From positions 1 through 29,394 of the forward strand of contig CAYHGE010000042.1 in assembly GCA_964355945.1 (NCBI GenBank): DNA of 29,394 nt, given 5' to 3'. The notes beneath the pieces are model-generated. The model saw only the letters and a program-made list of their open reading frames with translations, ran no database searches and had not been told where the DNA came from. This document shows, piece by piece, positions 16,863 through 24,718 of the stretch. Each line of letters starts with the position of its first letter. Position 1 is the first letter of the stretch. This stretch comes from CAIVAT01 sp964355945. Lineage in GTDB: Bacteria > Bacteroidota > Bacteroidia > Bacteroidales > FEN-979. Position numbers and translations under genes: made by a program.

Positions 16863-17216
16863 ATGTTAAAACAGTACGAAACCGTTTTCATTATGACTCC
16901 CGTTTTGTCTGATGAACAGATGAAGGAAACGGTAGAAAAGTATCAGAAATTCCTCGTCAGCAAAGGTGCTGAGATAGTTCACGAGGATCATTGGGGGCTG
17001 CGCAAGCTTGCCTATCCAATTCAGAAAAAGGCCACAGGATTCTATCATCTGATCGAATTCAAGGCTGAACCTACACTGATCAAGGAGTGGGAAGTGACCT
17101 TTAAACGTGATGAGCGGATTCTCCGCTTTTTAACGGTGGTTTTTGACAAGCACATGCTCGCCTACAGCGAGAAGAAACGTGCCCGGTCCAAGGCCGCAAA
17201 GGAAGTAAAAGAGTAA
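16863..17216 (+). CDS. rpsF: 30S ribosomal protein S6
   Basis: The 117-residue protein is S6, which binds 16S rRNA together with S18 in the platform of the small subunit. Characteristic blocks are MLKQYETVFIMTPVLSDEQ at the N-terminus, HEDHWGLRKLAYPIQKKATGFYHLIEF in the middle, and ERILRFLTVVFDKH near residues 84-97, followed by a basic tail. Start is ATG 16863. It is the first gene of the conserved rpsF-rpsR-rplI operon and has a strong consensus promoter upstream. rpsR begins 24 bp after its stop. Confidence 0.97.
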   Translation: MLKQYETVFIMTPVLSDEQMKETVEKYQKFLVSKGAEIVHEDHWGLRKLAYPIQKKATGFYHLIEFKAEPTLIKEWEVTFKRDERILRFLTVVFDKHMLAYSEKKRARSKAAKEVKE

Positions 17217-17240
17217 TAACCATCCAAAAACTTTTTGATC

Positions 17241-17513
17241 ATGGCAACGCAACAACAAGGTGAAATAAAGTATCTGACCCCGATCGCGGTCGATACCAAG
17301 AGGAAAAAATATTGTCGTTTCAAGAAAAGCGGCATCAAATACATCGATTTCAAGGACGCTGACTTCCTGTTAAAATTTGTCAATGAACAAGGTAAGCTGC
17401 TTCCCCGCCGTATTACAGGTACATCCACCAAATACCAGCGGAAAGTTGCACAGGCAGTTAAAAGGGCCAGGCACATCGCACTGATGCCGTACGTAGGTGA
17501 TTTATTAAAATAA
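17241..17513 (+). CDS. rpsR: 30S ribosomal protein S18
   Basis: This 90-residue basic protein is S18, the S6 partner on 16S rRNA. Recognisable stretches are KRKKYCRFKKSGIKYIDFKD (residues 20-39), LPRRITGTSTKYQRKVAQAV and KRARHIALMPYV at the C-terminus. Start is ATG 17241; a TTG two codons upstream is in frame but unnecessary. The single Cys in KKYCRF is the usual N-terminal cysteine of S18. It lies 24 bp after rpsF and 13 bp before rplI. Confidence 0.97.
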   Translation: MATQQQGEIKYLTPIAVDTKRKKYCRFKKSGIKYIDFKDADFLLKFVNEQGKLLPRRITGTSTKYQRKVAQAVKRARHIALMPYVGDLLK

Positions 17514-17518
17514 GGAGG
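17512..17518 (+). promoter_or_regulatory. Shine-Dalgarno site of rplI
   Basis: AAGGAGG overlaps the rpsR stop codon and sits 8 nt before the rplI ATG. Such a complete SD is uncommon in Bacteroidota, where most genes lack one, and it supports translational coupling from rpsR to rplI. Confidence 0.6.
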
Positions 17519-17526
17519 CACGAACC

Positions 17527-17976
17527 ATGGAAGTAATTTTAAAACAAGACGTCCTCAACCTGGGCTATACGAACGAAAAGGTAAATGTTAAGCCCGGATA
17601 TGCCAGGAATTATCTGATTCCGCAAGGCATTGCAATTCTTGCCACTGAATCCAACAAAAAGGTTCTGGCAGAAACGCTGAAACAAAAAGCACATAAAGAG
17701 GCTAAAATCAGGAAATCTGCTGAAGATTTATCGGATAGCCTTAAAAATCTGACCGTAAAAATCGGTGCCAAAGCAGCAGAAAGCGGTAAGATTTTCGGAT
17801 CTGTGAATGCCATTCAGGTTGCTCAGGCATTGAAGGAACAATTCGACTTTGATGTTGACCGGAAGAAAATTCATGTTGATCATGAGCATATTAAGGAATT
17901 GGGCTCCTACAAAGCAAAAATCCATCTGCACAAGGATGTACAGGTAGAAATCAGCCTTGAAGTCTTTGCTGAATAG
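17527..17976 (+). CDS. rplI: 50S ribosomal protein L9
   Basis: The 149-residue protein is L9, a two-domain 23S rRNA-binding protein with a long connecting helix. The N-terminal domain is MEVILKQDVLNLGYTNEKVNVKPGYARNYLIPQGIAILAT; a charged helix follows at about 42-75, then the C-terminal domain with KIGAKAAESGKIFGSVNAIQVAQAL and VEISLEVFAE at the end. Length is standard. The start ATG 17527 follows a complete SD. It is the last gene of the ribosomal operon; a terminator follows 23 bp after its stop. Confidence 0.97.
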   Translation: MEVILKQDVLNLGYTNEKVNVKPGYARNYLIPQGIAILATESNKKVLAETLKQKAHKEAKIRKSAEDLSDSLKNLTVKIGAKAAESGKIFGSVNAIQVAQALKEQFDFDVDRKKIHVDHEHIKELGSYKAKIHLHKDVQVEISLEVFAE

Positions 17977-17999
17977 TCTGACTGAAAATTTGTAATTTT

Positions 18000-18033
18000 A
18001 TCCCGGAATCCACAAGGTTTCGGGATTTTTTTT
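18000..18033 (+). terminator. Intrinsic terminator of the ribosomal operon, abutting trmH
   Basis: A 9-bp stem (18000-18008 with 18018-18026, one G-T pair) with a 9-nt loop is followed by a T-run through 18033. The next base is the A of the methyltransferase ATG. It should end rpsF-rpsR-rplI transcription, and any read-through transcript would place the hairpin exactly where a ribosome has to bind. Confidence 0.82.
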
Positions 18034-18891
18034 ATGTTGACACAAAGCCAGGTAAAACACATATCTTCTCTTAAATTAAAAAAGTTTCGCGAGGAACAAG
18101 GACAGTTTATTGCGGAGGGACATAAGCTCGTGTTGGATCTGGTGAGCAGTGATTTTTTAATCGCAGGGATCTATGCTTCCGGAGATTGGATTGCTGATAA
18201 CGATGCGCTGGTCAGGGCGAAAAAAATACCTGCTTTTGAAACCTCACCCCGGGAGATGGAGAGAATATCTGCACTTTCCACACCAAGCCAGGTGATGGCA
18301 GTGGTGAATATACCTGGTCATGATTCCACAGATTCACCCGTTTACGATTTCTCAAATTCCCTGTCGCTGGCACTCGACGACATCCGCGACCCCGGGAATC
18401 TCGGAACGATCATCCGCATTGCAGATTGGTTTGGGATTGAAACTGTCCTTTGTTCGGAAAATTGCGTTGATGTCTATAATCCGAAGGTCGTTCAGGCGAC
18501 AATGGGTTCCATCGCCAGGGTTCGGGTTGTGAGTTGCAACCTCGTTGAGGTGCTTGGTGCCACCCCGTCAGGGTCACCCACCCCGTCAGGGTCACCCACC
18601 CCGTCAGGGTCACCCACCCCGTCAGGGTGTAATGGCAGGGTGCCGGTCTATGGTACATTCCTCGAAGGCGATTCCCTCTACAATCAGTCCCTCTCTGATT
18701 TTGGCGTGATTGTGATTGGCAATGAAGCACGCGGAATTTCATCGGAATTGGCACCATACATCACCAATAAAATTTTTATTCCTTCGTTTGGCCCGTCAGT
18801 TAATGGTAAAGCCGAGTCGCTGAATGCCTCCATTGCCACAGCAATTATTTGTGCCGAATTCCGAAGAGTAAATTCCGAATATAATGCCTGA
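18034..18891 (+). CDS. TrmH/SpoU family RNA methyltransferase with internal tandem repeat
   Basis: This 285-residue protein is a SPOUT-class 2'-O-ribose methyltransferase acting on rRNA or tRNA with SAM. An N-terminal substrate-binding domain (QVKHISSLKLKKFREEQGQFIAEGHKLVLDL) is followed by the knotted catalytic domain: motif 1 LALDDIRDPGNLGTIIRIADWFG at about 110-132, motif 2 VIVIGNEARGISSEL, motif 3 KAESLNASIATAI. Between motifs 1 and 2, near residues 176-198, an 18-bp repeat encodes SGSPTP units in frame, absent from ordinary family members; it falls where a surface loop is expected before PVYGTFLEGDSL. Start is ATG 18034, directly after a terminator T-run. Its stop overlaps an upstream candidate ATG of the plug gene by 8 nt. 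The exact RNA target cannot be told. Confidence 0.9.
   Translation: MLTQSQVKHISSLKLKKFREEQGQFIAEGHKLVLDLVSSDFLIAGIYASGDWIADNDALVRAKKIPAFETSPREMERISALSTPSQVMAVVNIPGHDSTDSPVYDFSNSLSLALDDIRDPGNLGTIIRIADWFGIETVLCSENCVDVYNPKVVQATMGSIARVRVVSCNLVEVLGATPSGSPTPSGSPTPSGSPTPSGCNGRVPVYGTFLEGDSLYNQSLSDFGVIVIGNEARGISSELAPYITNKIFIPSFGPSVNGKAESLNASIATAIICAEFRRVNSEYNA
18561..18628 (+). repeat. 18-bp tandem repeat inside the methyltransferase gene
   Basis: Three full copies of CACCCCGTCAGGGTCACC plus a 14-bp partial copy, all identical. Because 18 is a multiple of three it stays in frame and encodes a Pro/Ser/Gly/Thr linker. Each unit has a small palindrome (ACCC-CGTCA-GGGT), so each can form a mini-hairpin. 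Confidence 0.95.
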
Positions 18892-18919
18892 AAATCACCA
18901 GGAATCCAAATTCTGCTGT

Positions 18920-20209
18920 ATGCATTCAAATCCTGTAATATTATATCGGTCCGTTGTTGGTTTGTTTATTGCTCTCTTCAGTTCTGCCTGCTTTGCACAG
19001 GCGGTTCCGAATGAAACAATTTGCTATGACCCGTCAGTGAAGACAATCCAGGTGTTTAAAGAGGGCTTTGAATTGTCACCACCCATTATTCAGTTGAATT
19101 CAACCGAGAGGCTCGCTGTTCAGTTTGATGACCTGGACGCTGATATAAAAAGGTATAAATTCACCATAATACACTGTGAGTCAGACTGGCGTACATCATC
19201 CGACCTCACTGTTTCAGATTTTATCGATGGTTATCGTGAGGAAAATATCGATCAGTATGAATATTCGTACAATACAACCGTACGATATACGCATTTCCGA
19301 ACCATTTTCCCCACTGATAATATGAGGCCGAAGCTCTCGGGTAATTATCTGATGGTTGTCTATTATGATGATCCGCCCCAACTGGCATTTACTGTGCGGT
19401 TCATGGTCACAGAACCTTCGCCGGTTGTGGTGGCATGTAAGGTTGAGCAAAGTGCGCAGATGGCAGGCAGGTACTCCCGCCAGCAGGTTGACTTTGTCGT
19501 TCGTCTTAACGGATTTCAGGTGTTTAATGGCGATAGAGAAATTAAGGTCGTCCTGATGCAGAATGGCAGGTGGGACAATGCGCTTTTTTTGTCAAAACCC
19601 CGTTTTGCAAAAACTGACGAACTTGATTATCGCTATGATGAAGCCATTTCTTTTAACGGAGGCAACCAATTCCGGAATTTTGATATAAAAAGCCTTCAGT
19701 ACCAGACCGAACGGATTGCCAAAATTGCGTATGATACCACCAATCAGGTTTTTCTGTTGGCCGATGAACCTCGTACCTTCAAACAGTATGTACTTGAAAC
19801 AGACCTCAACGGACGTTTTTTTATCAAAAATGAAGATCATGCTGAAAATAGCAATACAGAGGCAGATTATGCCTGGGTTCATTTCTTTCTGCCTTATCCT
19901 TCATTACTGACCACCGGAACATTCCATGTTCTTGGAGAACTAACCTCCTGGCTGGCGAATGAAAACAGCAGGATGTATTACAACCCTGCCCACAAAGGAT
20001 ATGAACTGAATCTTTTCCTGAAACAGGGTTATTACAATTATATATATGTTTTTAAGGAGAAAGGGAAAATGCCGTATGATGAGTCCCTCATCGAAGGCAG
20101 TCACTGGGAAACAGAAAACGATTATTCAGCCTATGTCTATTACCATGAAACAGGTTCACTGTACGACCGGCTGATTGCTGTGAACTTCTTTAATTCAATC
20201 AAACGTTAA
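18920..20209 (+). CDS. T9SS plug domain protein (DUF5103)
   Basis: The product from ATG 18920 is 429 residues with a signal peptide ending near residue 26 (SSACFA-QA). An ATG at 18884 overlapping the methyltransferase stop would add 12 polar residues and weaken the signal peptide. The first half has the DUF5103 pattern: LAVQFDDLDADIKRYKFTIIHCESDW, YEYSYNTTVRYTHFRTIFP and SGNYLMVVYYDD. The second half is a beta-rich domain ending HETGSLYDRLIAVNFF. Members of this family are called plug proteins because one plugs the periplasmic end of the SprA translocon in Flavobacterium, as known from its structure. That would add another T9SS part to this window, though away from the porU/porV cluster. It is convergent with tamL, 16 bp apart. 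Confidence 0.86.
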   Translation: MHSNPVILYRSVVGLFIALFSSACFAQAVPNETICYDPSVKTIQVFKEGFELSPPIIQLNSTERLAVQFDDLDADIKRYKFTIIHCESDWRTSSDLTVSDFIDGYREENIDQYEYSYNTTVRYTHFRTIFPTDNMRPKLSGNYLMVVYYDDPPQLAFTVRFMVTEPSPVVVACKVEQSAQMAGRYSRQQVDFVVRLNGFQVFNGDREIKVVLMQNGRWDNALFLSKPRFAKTDELDYRYDEAISFNGGNQFRNFDIKSLQYQTERIAKIAYDTTNQVFLLADEPRTFKQYVLETDLNGRFFIKNEDHAENSNTEADYAWVHFFLPYPSLLTTGTFHVLGELTSWLANENSRMYYNPAHKGYELNLFLKQGYYNYIYVFKEKGKMPYDESLIEGSHWETENDYSAYVYYHETGSLYDRLIAVNFFNSIKR

Positions 20210-20225
20210 CAGCTCCGTCCTTCAT

Positions 20226-22580
20226 CTAGAATGGATACCCGATCCCGAAATTCCATACGATATCAGAGAGTTGCATCTTGTTGAAATACCAACGGTCTCC
20301 TTCGGGATAGGTTGGAACGCGAAGACTGATGGCAGGGTCAAACCTGAAGATGAAGAAATCAAAGTCGAACCGGATCCCTAAGCCGGCATCGAGGGCGATC
20401 TGGCTGAAGAAACCGGGAAAAGTGAACTTCCCACCGGGCAGATCCTGAGATTCCTGAAGTAGCCAGATATTTCCGGCATCCAAAAAAACAGCGCCACGAA
20501 TCCAGTTGTACACCGGGAACCGGTATTCAATGTTGGCCTCCAGCTGAATGTCGCCAATCTGGTTAAACGTTGCACTGCCATCCACATTCTTATAGCTGCC
20601 GGGTCCAAGTGTGTACATCTTCCACCCACGCATTCCGTTGGCACCCCCCGCGAAAAATGCTTTTTCAAATGGCAGTAAGGAAGAGTTTCCATAAGGGAAT
20701 CCGATACCACCATAAAAACGGTAAACGAGAGAGAAATTATTCGGATACATGTTGTAATGCCGGAAGTCAATGTCAGGACGCACATATTGCGAATATGGTA
20801 ACCCAAAAAGCCGGTAGGTGCCATCGTCCTGGGCAGGTCGGTTAAGAACCTTGTCAAAAGCATAAATCAGGTTTCCTCCTGTTTCAAAGTTTGCCCTGAT
20901 GTAGAAAAAATTCTTAACCTTACTGAGCTGCTGATTACTGAATGTGAACGTGTATTTTAAACCGGCTACCATGTGATCAGTATATTGATTCTTTAAACGG
21001 TTATCCTTCTCGGCGTTCATAACAGAATCGAAATAAGCGTCGGTAAATACCTTGACAAGCGACACTTCAACAGGATTAAGGATGTGCTTGATGAAGTCAT
21101 TCTGTACCCAGGTATATCCAAATGTAATATTTGAAATGTGCTGATCATAGTGCTGTTGGTGCTGATAGTTATATCCGATACTGATGGTGGTCTTTGGCTT
21201 GAATTTCTTAGGCAGCTTTTCGGGCTTGATTGGTATCAGAAACTGTGGAAAAGTGAGGCCTGTATTGACACCCAATTGGATCGTGTTGAAAAATGCATTG
21301 CCAGCCGAACCATCCGTTGCCTGCATCTGCAATGAACCATTCAGGTTAATCCTGAACAACTGAGCTCCTCTGAAAACATTGCGGTTCTGGTAGCCAAGAT
21401 TCCCCTGAACGCCGAAGGCTCCCCCCGAATTTGTACCATCGGTGGTCACGGAAAATGATTGTGCCGGAGCCCGCGATAGTTCAACATGGCAATCAACAAG
21501 GTCTTTGGATCGAAGTAAAAAATCCTTTCCCTCCTCGACTTCCCTGAATTGAATATTGATGTATTTAAAGACCTGCAGACTTGAAAGTTGAGAGTATGTC
21601 TGGTTGACATCCAGAAGGTTATAGTTGGAACTTGGTGTTATGAAAATTGATTGGGTGATGGTCCTTGGTTTGACCCTGAACCGGTCCTGGTATAGAAAAT
21701 AGTAGGTATTGGTGGTCTGTCCCTTTACCGGGCTTTGAAATGACTTTACCAGTGTGTCATAAGTCCCTGAGAAAGTTACAAGATGGTCAAATTCAGGATA
21801 AATATAAATTTTATTAATAAAATATCGCTTGTGCGGAACCTGCCTGATGGTTGTGAAATTGTCGAATGATGGCATCACTTTATTGATGATTTCAAGCGTA
21901 ATGTCACATTGCCGCTGCCTGAAATTCGTATCGATTCTGTATTTAATGTAAATACTTGAAAAGCGGAAAAAACCGTAATTCTGCAGATTGCCGGTAATTC
22001 GTGTACGTTCTTCATCCAGCAGATAGGCATCGAAATTTTTACCTTTTTTGATCAGGCTTTTTGAAGTGTCCTGAAATACGAAAACCGCGAGTTGGGTGTC
22101 GGCAACCGCATAAAACAGGTTTCGTATGATATAAGGTTTTGAGACTTCAACCCTGTACTTCACTAAAGCCTTCTTCTTTTTATAAATAATCGTATCGCTG
22201 ATGGCTGAATGGAAATAGCCTTTGTTTCCAAGATACATGGTCATCTGCTTGATCGACACGGTGATAAGGCTGGTGTCAAGGATCACTGGTTCGGCTCCGA
22301 CTTTGGTGCGGAGCCACTTCTTGAACTTGGTCTCCTTCCCTTTGCTTCCCATATTGTAAAAAGCAATGTTGGTGCGGAACAGCCCAAAAAGTTTTGTATT
22401 TGGTTTCTGTTGAATATAGGGCTCCAACTCTTCGGAAAGAACTTTCCGGTCGGAGATATTGAGCTTGTTTTTAATCAGCAAATGCTCGCTGGATTCCAGG
22501 TTTTTAGTGACTTTACAACCTGCCAGGATGAACATGACAACCATGAAATAGCAAATACCGGTTAAATATTTTGTGTTCAA
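20226..22580 (-). CDS. tamL: Omp85-family outer-membrane lipoprotein (TamL type)
   Basis: The 784-residue product has a lipoprotein signal peptide with lipobox LAGC (Cys22), soluble POTRA-like modules to about residue 340, and a BamA/TamA-type barrel (from about 380, including YQNRNVFRGAQLFRINLNGSL and FFAGGANGMRGWKMYTLGPG) ending in the terminal strand DIVWNFGIGYPF. Lipid anchoring of an Omp85 protein is the mark of the Bacteroidota protein TamL, a TamA counterpart that assembles outer-membrane proteins with TamB. No tamB gene is seen here. The start is a TTG at 22578-22580: a stop lies two codons upstream and the first ATG, at codon 13, would destroy the signal peptide. It is divergent from the histidine kinase gene. 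Confidence 0.88.
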   Translation of the reverse strand: MNTKYLTGICYFMVVMFILAGCKVTKNLESSEHLLIKNKLNISDRKVLSEELEPYIQQKPNTKLFGLFRTNIAFYNMGSKGKETKFKKWLRTKVGAEPVILDTSLITVSIKQMTMYLGNKGYFHSAISDTIIYKKKKALVKYRVEVSKPYIIRNLFYAVADTQLAVFVFQDTSKSLIKKGKNFDAYLLDEERTRITGNLQNYGFFRFSSIYIKYRIDTNFRQRQCDITLEIINKVMPSFDNFTTIRQVPHKRYFINKIYIYPEFDHLVTFSGTYDTLVKSFQSPVKGQTTNTYYFLYQDRFRVKPRTITQSIFITPSSNYNLLDVNQTYSQLSSLQVFKYINIQFREVEEGKDFLLRSKDLVDCHVELSRAPAQSFSVTTDGTNSGGAFGVQGNLGYQNRNVFRGAQLFRINLNGSLQMQATDGSAGNAFFNTIQLGVNTGLTFPQFLIPIKPEKLPKKFKPKTTISIGYNYQHQQHYDQHISNITFGYTWVQNDFIKHILNPVEVSLVKVFTDAYFDSVMNAEKDNRLKNQYTDHMVAGLKYTFTFSNQQLSKVKNFFYIRANFETGGNLIYAFDKVLNRPAQDDGTYRLFGLPYSQYVRPDIDFRHYNMYPNNFSLVYRFYGGIGFPYGNSSLLPFEKAFFAGGANGMRGWKMYTLGPGSYKNVDGSATFNQIGDIQLEANIEYRFPVYNWIRGAVFLDAGNIWLLQESQDLPGGKFTFPGFFSQIALDAGLGIRFDFDFFIFRFDPAISLRVPTYPEGDRWYFNKMQLSDIVWNFGIGYPF

Positions 22581-22668
22581 TTTCTATAAGCGGTTCGTTA
22601 ACATACACGCATCTGGTTTAGCCGGCAAGACATAACAATCCGGTGCGTTCCTGATTTTTTTCCGATAA

Positions 22669-22676
22669 CAAAAGTA
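22669..22676 (-). promoter_or_regulatory. -7 promoter box of tamL
   Basis: The minus strand reads TACTTTTG, matching TAnnTTTG, 88 nt before the TTG start. No -33 box sits at the ideal distance. It faces the divergent kinase box 73 bp away. Confidence 0.4.
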
Positions 22677-22749
22677 GGGATTATAATTCAATACAGGTGT
22701 CAACTTGTTAATGACTTGTTAACGTAGTATTTATGCCATGGAAAAGAAG

Positions 22750-22757
22750 TACTTTTG
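22750..22757 (+). promoter_or_regulatory. -7 promoter box of the histidine kinase operon
   Basis: TACTTTTG matches TAnnTTTG and ends 9 nt before the ATG at 22767. A transcript starting a few bases after the box would have almost no leader. The in-frame TTG at 22755 is part of the box and so cannot be the start. Confidence 0.5.
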
Positions 22758-22766
22758 CGATCTGAA

Positions 22767-24020
22767 ATGAACCCGAACCGGACATATCTGTTTATCGCAA
22801 TCTCCACCATTGCATTATTTATAGTGCTGAGCATCCAGGTGAACTGGATTTTTCAGACCGCAAAAATAAAAGAAGAGCTATTCAATGAGAAGGCGAATAT
22901 GGTACTTTCCAGAACAACAGATGCACTGCGTTCTGATAAGGAAACCTGCAGGAAAATCGGAGCATGTGCAGAAATGGATCGAACCGCAGAGACAGTCGTG
23001 AAATTAGGAACGAATGAAGTTCATAAAATAGATTCGCTGTTTATTCATTACATGAAGTTCTATAACTTCCACATCGACTACTCTTTTGTAATCGTAAAAC
23101 CCGGCTACCTGACAACAATGAATGAAGGGAGCCCGGCAGGTGATGCCTATAATAGGCCTCTGGAGGGTGATGAAAGCAATAACGGCGTAGAATTAAAACT
23201 CATATTTCCAGAGAAAAAGCAGTATATTATTGCTGAATTGGGCACCATGTTCATCACCTCTGTCATACTGATACTTGTGGTACTCATTATGTTCTGGCGA
23301 ACCATCCGGCTGCTCATGAGGGAAAAACAAATTGCCGAGCATACCACCGACTTTTTAAATAACATGACCCATGAATTTAAAACTCCGTTAACCAATATTG
23401 CTTTGGCAGGCAGAATGATATTAAAGGATTCCACAATAACCCGGGAAGAAAAAATAAAACATTACGCAGGAATAATCCTTGAAGAGAATGAGAAATTAAG
23501 ACTGCAGGTTGAACAGGTGCTGAGCATGTCGGCTTTTGATCGAGGTGAAATTCCTTTGAGAAAAGTGGAATTGGATTTTCATAACCTTATTAATGAAGCC
23601 GTTACATGTATCAACATTCAGGTTGATAACAAACATGGGGATGTTGAATTAAATCTGGAAGCCGGCAGTGTTGTGATATTAGGAGACCGGACACATCTTG
23701 TAAATGCAATGTGCAACCTTATCGACAATGCCCTCAAATACTCCGGCGATAATCCTGAACTAACCATTCAAACAACCAATATCGGGCAAAAATTGGTTGT
23801 TGCGGTTTCCGATCAGGGTATTGGCATCGCAAAGGAATACCAGAAGCGTGTGTTTGATAAATTTTTCAGGGTTCCTACCGGAGATGTGCATGATGTAAAG
23901 GGATTTGGACTGGGTCTGGCTTATGTCAAAAAGATTGTGGAGCTGCATGGTGGAACGATTGAGCTTCGGAGTGTAACAGGAGAAGGAACAACATTCATAA
24001 TTGCATTACCCAATGTCTGA
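22767..24020 (+). CDS. Sensor histidine kinase
   Basis: This 417-residue inner-membrane kinase has membrane segments at about 8-27 and 155-178, with a periplasmic sensor region of about 125 residues between them that I do not recognise; it contains two Cys. The cytoplasmic part has a HisKA domain with the phospho-accepting His202 in NNMTHEFKTPLTNIALAG, and an HATPase_c domain with N box NLIDNALKYS, G1 box VSDQGIGIA, F box FDKFFRVP and G2 box GFGLGLAYV. No HAMP domain is obvious. ATG 22767 is preferred because a -7 promoter box ends just before it. The response regulator ATG overlaps its stop by 8 nt, so the two form a translationally coupled pair. The stimulus is unknown. Confidence 0.93.
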   Translation: MNPNRTYLFIAISTIALFIVLSIQVNWIFQTAKIKEELFNEKANMVLSRTTDALRSDKETCRKIGACAEMDRTAETVVKLGTNEVHKIDSLFIHYMKFYNFHIDYSFVIVKPGYLTTMNEGSPAGDAYNRPLEGDESNNGVELKLIFPEKKQYIIAELGTMFITSVILILVVLIMFWRTIRLLMREKQIAEHTTDFLNNMTHEFKTPLTNIALAGRMILKDSTITREEKIKHYAGIILEENEKLRLQVEQVLSMSAFDRGEIPLRKVELDFHNLINEAVTCINIQVDNKHGDVELNLEAGSVVILGDRTHLVNAMCNLIDNALKYSGDNPELTIQTTNIGQKLVVAVSDQGIGIAKEYQKRVFDKFFRVPTGDVHDVKGFGLGLAYVKKIVELHGGTIELRSVTGEGTTFIIALPNV

Positions 24021-24708
24021 AGTAAAGTTCAGAATATTACTTGCCGAGGATGACCTTAATTTAGGGATTCTTATGGTAGATTATCTTGAGACAGAGGGCT
24101 TTGCGGTAAAACTTTGCAAAGACGGGGAGTTGGCGTTAAAAGCATTTCAGGGCAGCCGGTTTGACCTGTGCCTGCTGGATGTCATGATGCCGAAACTGGA
24201 TGGCTTTTCGGTGGCAAAAGCGGTGCGGTTGCAGGACAGGAAAATGCCAATCATCTTTATCACTGCAAAGGCACTGAAAGAGGATAAATTGATGGGTTAT
24301 GGTCTGGATGCGGATGATTATGTGACAAAACCCTTTGATGAAGAGGAGTTGCTTTGGAAAATCAAGGCAGTGATTCGGCGGCTCCCGGATAATCGAAGCG
24401 ACAGTAAGCCTGAGTCTGTTTCACTCGGGAAATTTGCCTTTGATCACAACAATCAATCCTTAACCATAAGTGGTAAAACCAAACGGATTACAGAAAGGGA
24501 GAGTGAAATTCTTAACTATTTATATACCCATCGGAATAATATCATCAAACGGGAAGATCTGTTAACAGACCTTTGGGGGGAGAATGACTATTTTTTCGGC
24601 CGGAGCCTGGATGTCTTCATTACGAAAATCCGGAAATACCTGAAGGAAGATCCGGATTTACGTATTGAAAATGTTTTTGGGGTCGGGTTTGTTTTTAACG
24701 TCCCGTAA
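24013..24708 (+). CDS. OmpR/PhoB-family response regulator
   Basis: The 231-residue regulator has a receiver domain at about 5-120 with the acidic pocket LLAEDD, the phospho-accepting Asp56 in LLDVMMPKLDG, a Thr in FITAKA and the conserved Lys106 in VTKPFDEEEL. A winged-helix DNA-binding domain follows at about 135-230 (ITERESEILNYLYTHRNNII, KREDLLTDLWG, RSLDVFITKIRKYL, IENVFGVGFVF). ATG 24013 is chosen; its first 8 bases overlap the kinase stop. It is the expected partner of the preceding kinase. In Bacteroidota such RprXY-like pairs often respond to envelope stress, but the sequence alone does not show this. Confidence 0.94.
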   Translation: MSEVKFRILLAEDDLNLGILMVDYLETEGFAVKLCKDGELALKAFQGSRFDLCLLDVMMPKLDGFSVAKAVRLQDRKMPIIFITAKALKEDKLMGYGLDADDYVTKPFDEEELLWKIKAVIRRLPDNRSDSKPESVSLGKFAFDHNNQSLTISGKTKRITERESEILNYLYTHRNNIIKREDLLTDLWGENDYFFGRSLDVFITKIRKYLKEDPDLRIENVFGVGFVFNVP

Positions 24709-24718
24709 GATATGGTCC

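Noticed and set aside
17162..17521. Minus-strand frame of 119 codons opposite rpsR
   Set aside because: It is antisense to a certain ribosomal protein gene and has no promoter or family signature.
18561..18628. 18-bp repeats in the methyltransferase gene considered as CRISPR or as an insertion sequence
   Set aside because: There are no unique spacers, no terminal inverted repeats and no transposase; it is a simple in-frame tandem repeat.
20210..20225. Bidirectional terminator between the convergent plug gene and tamL
   Set aside because: The 16-bp gap has no stem or T-run; none is visible there.
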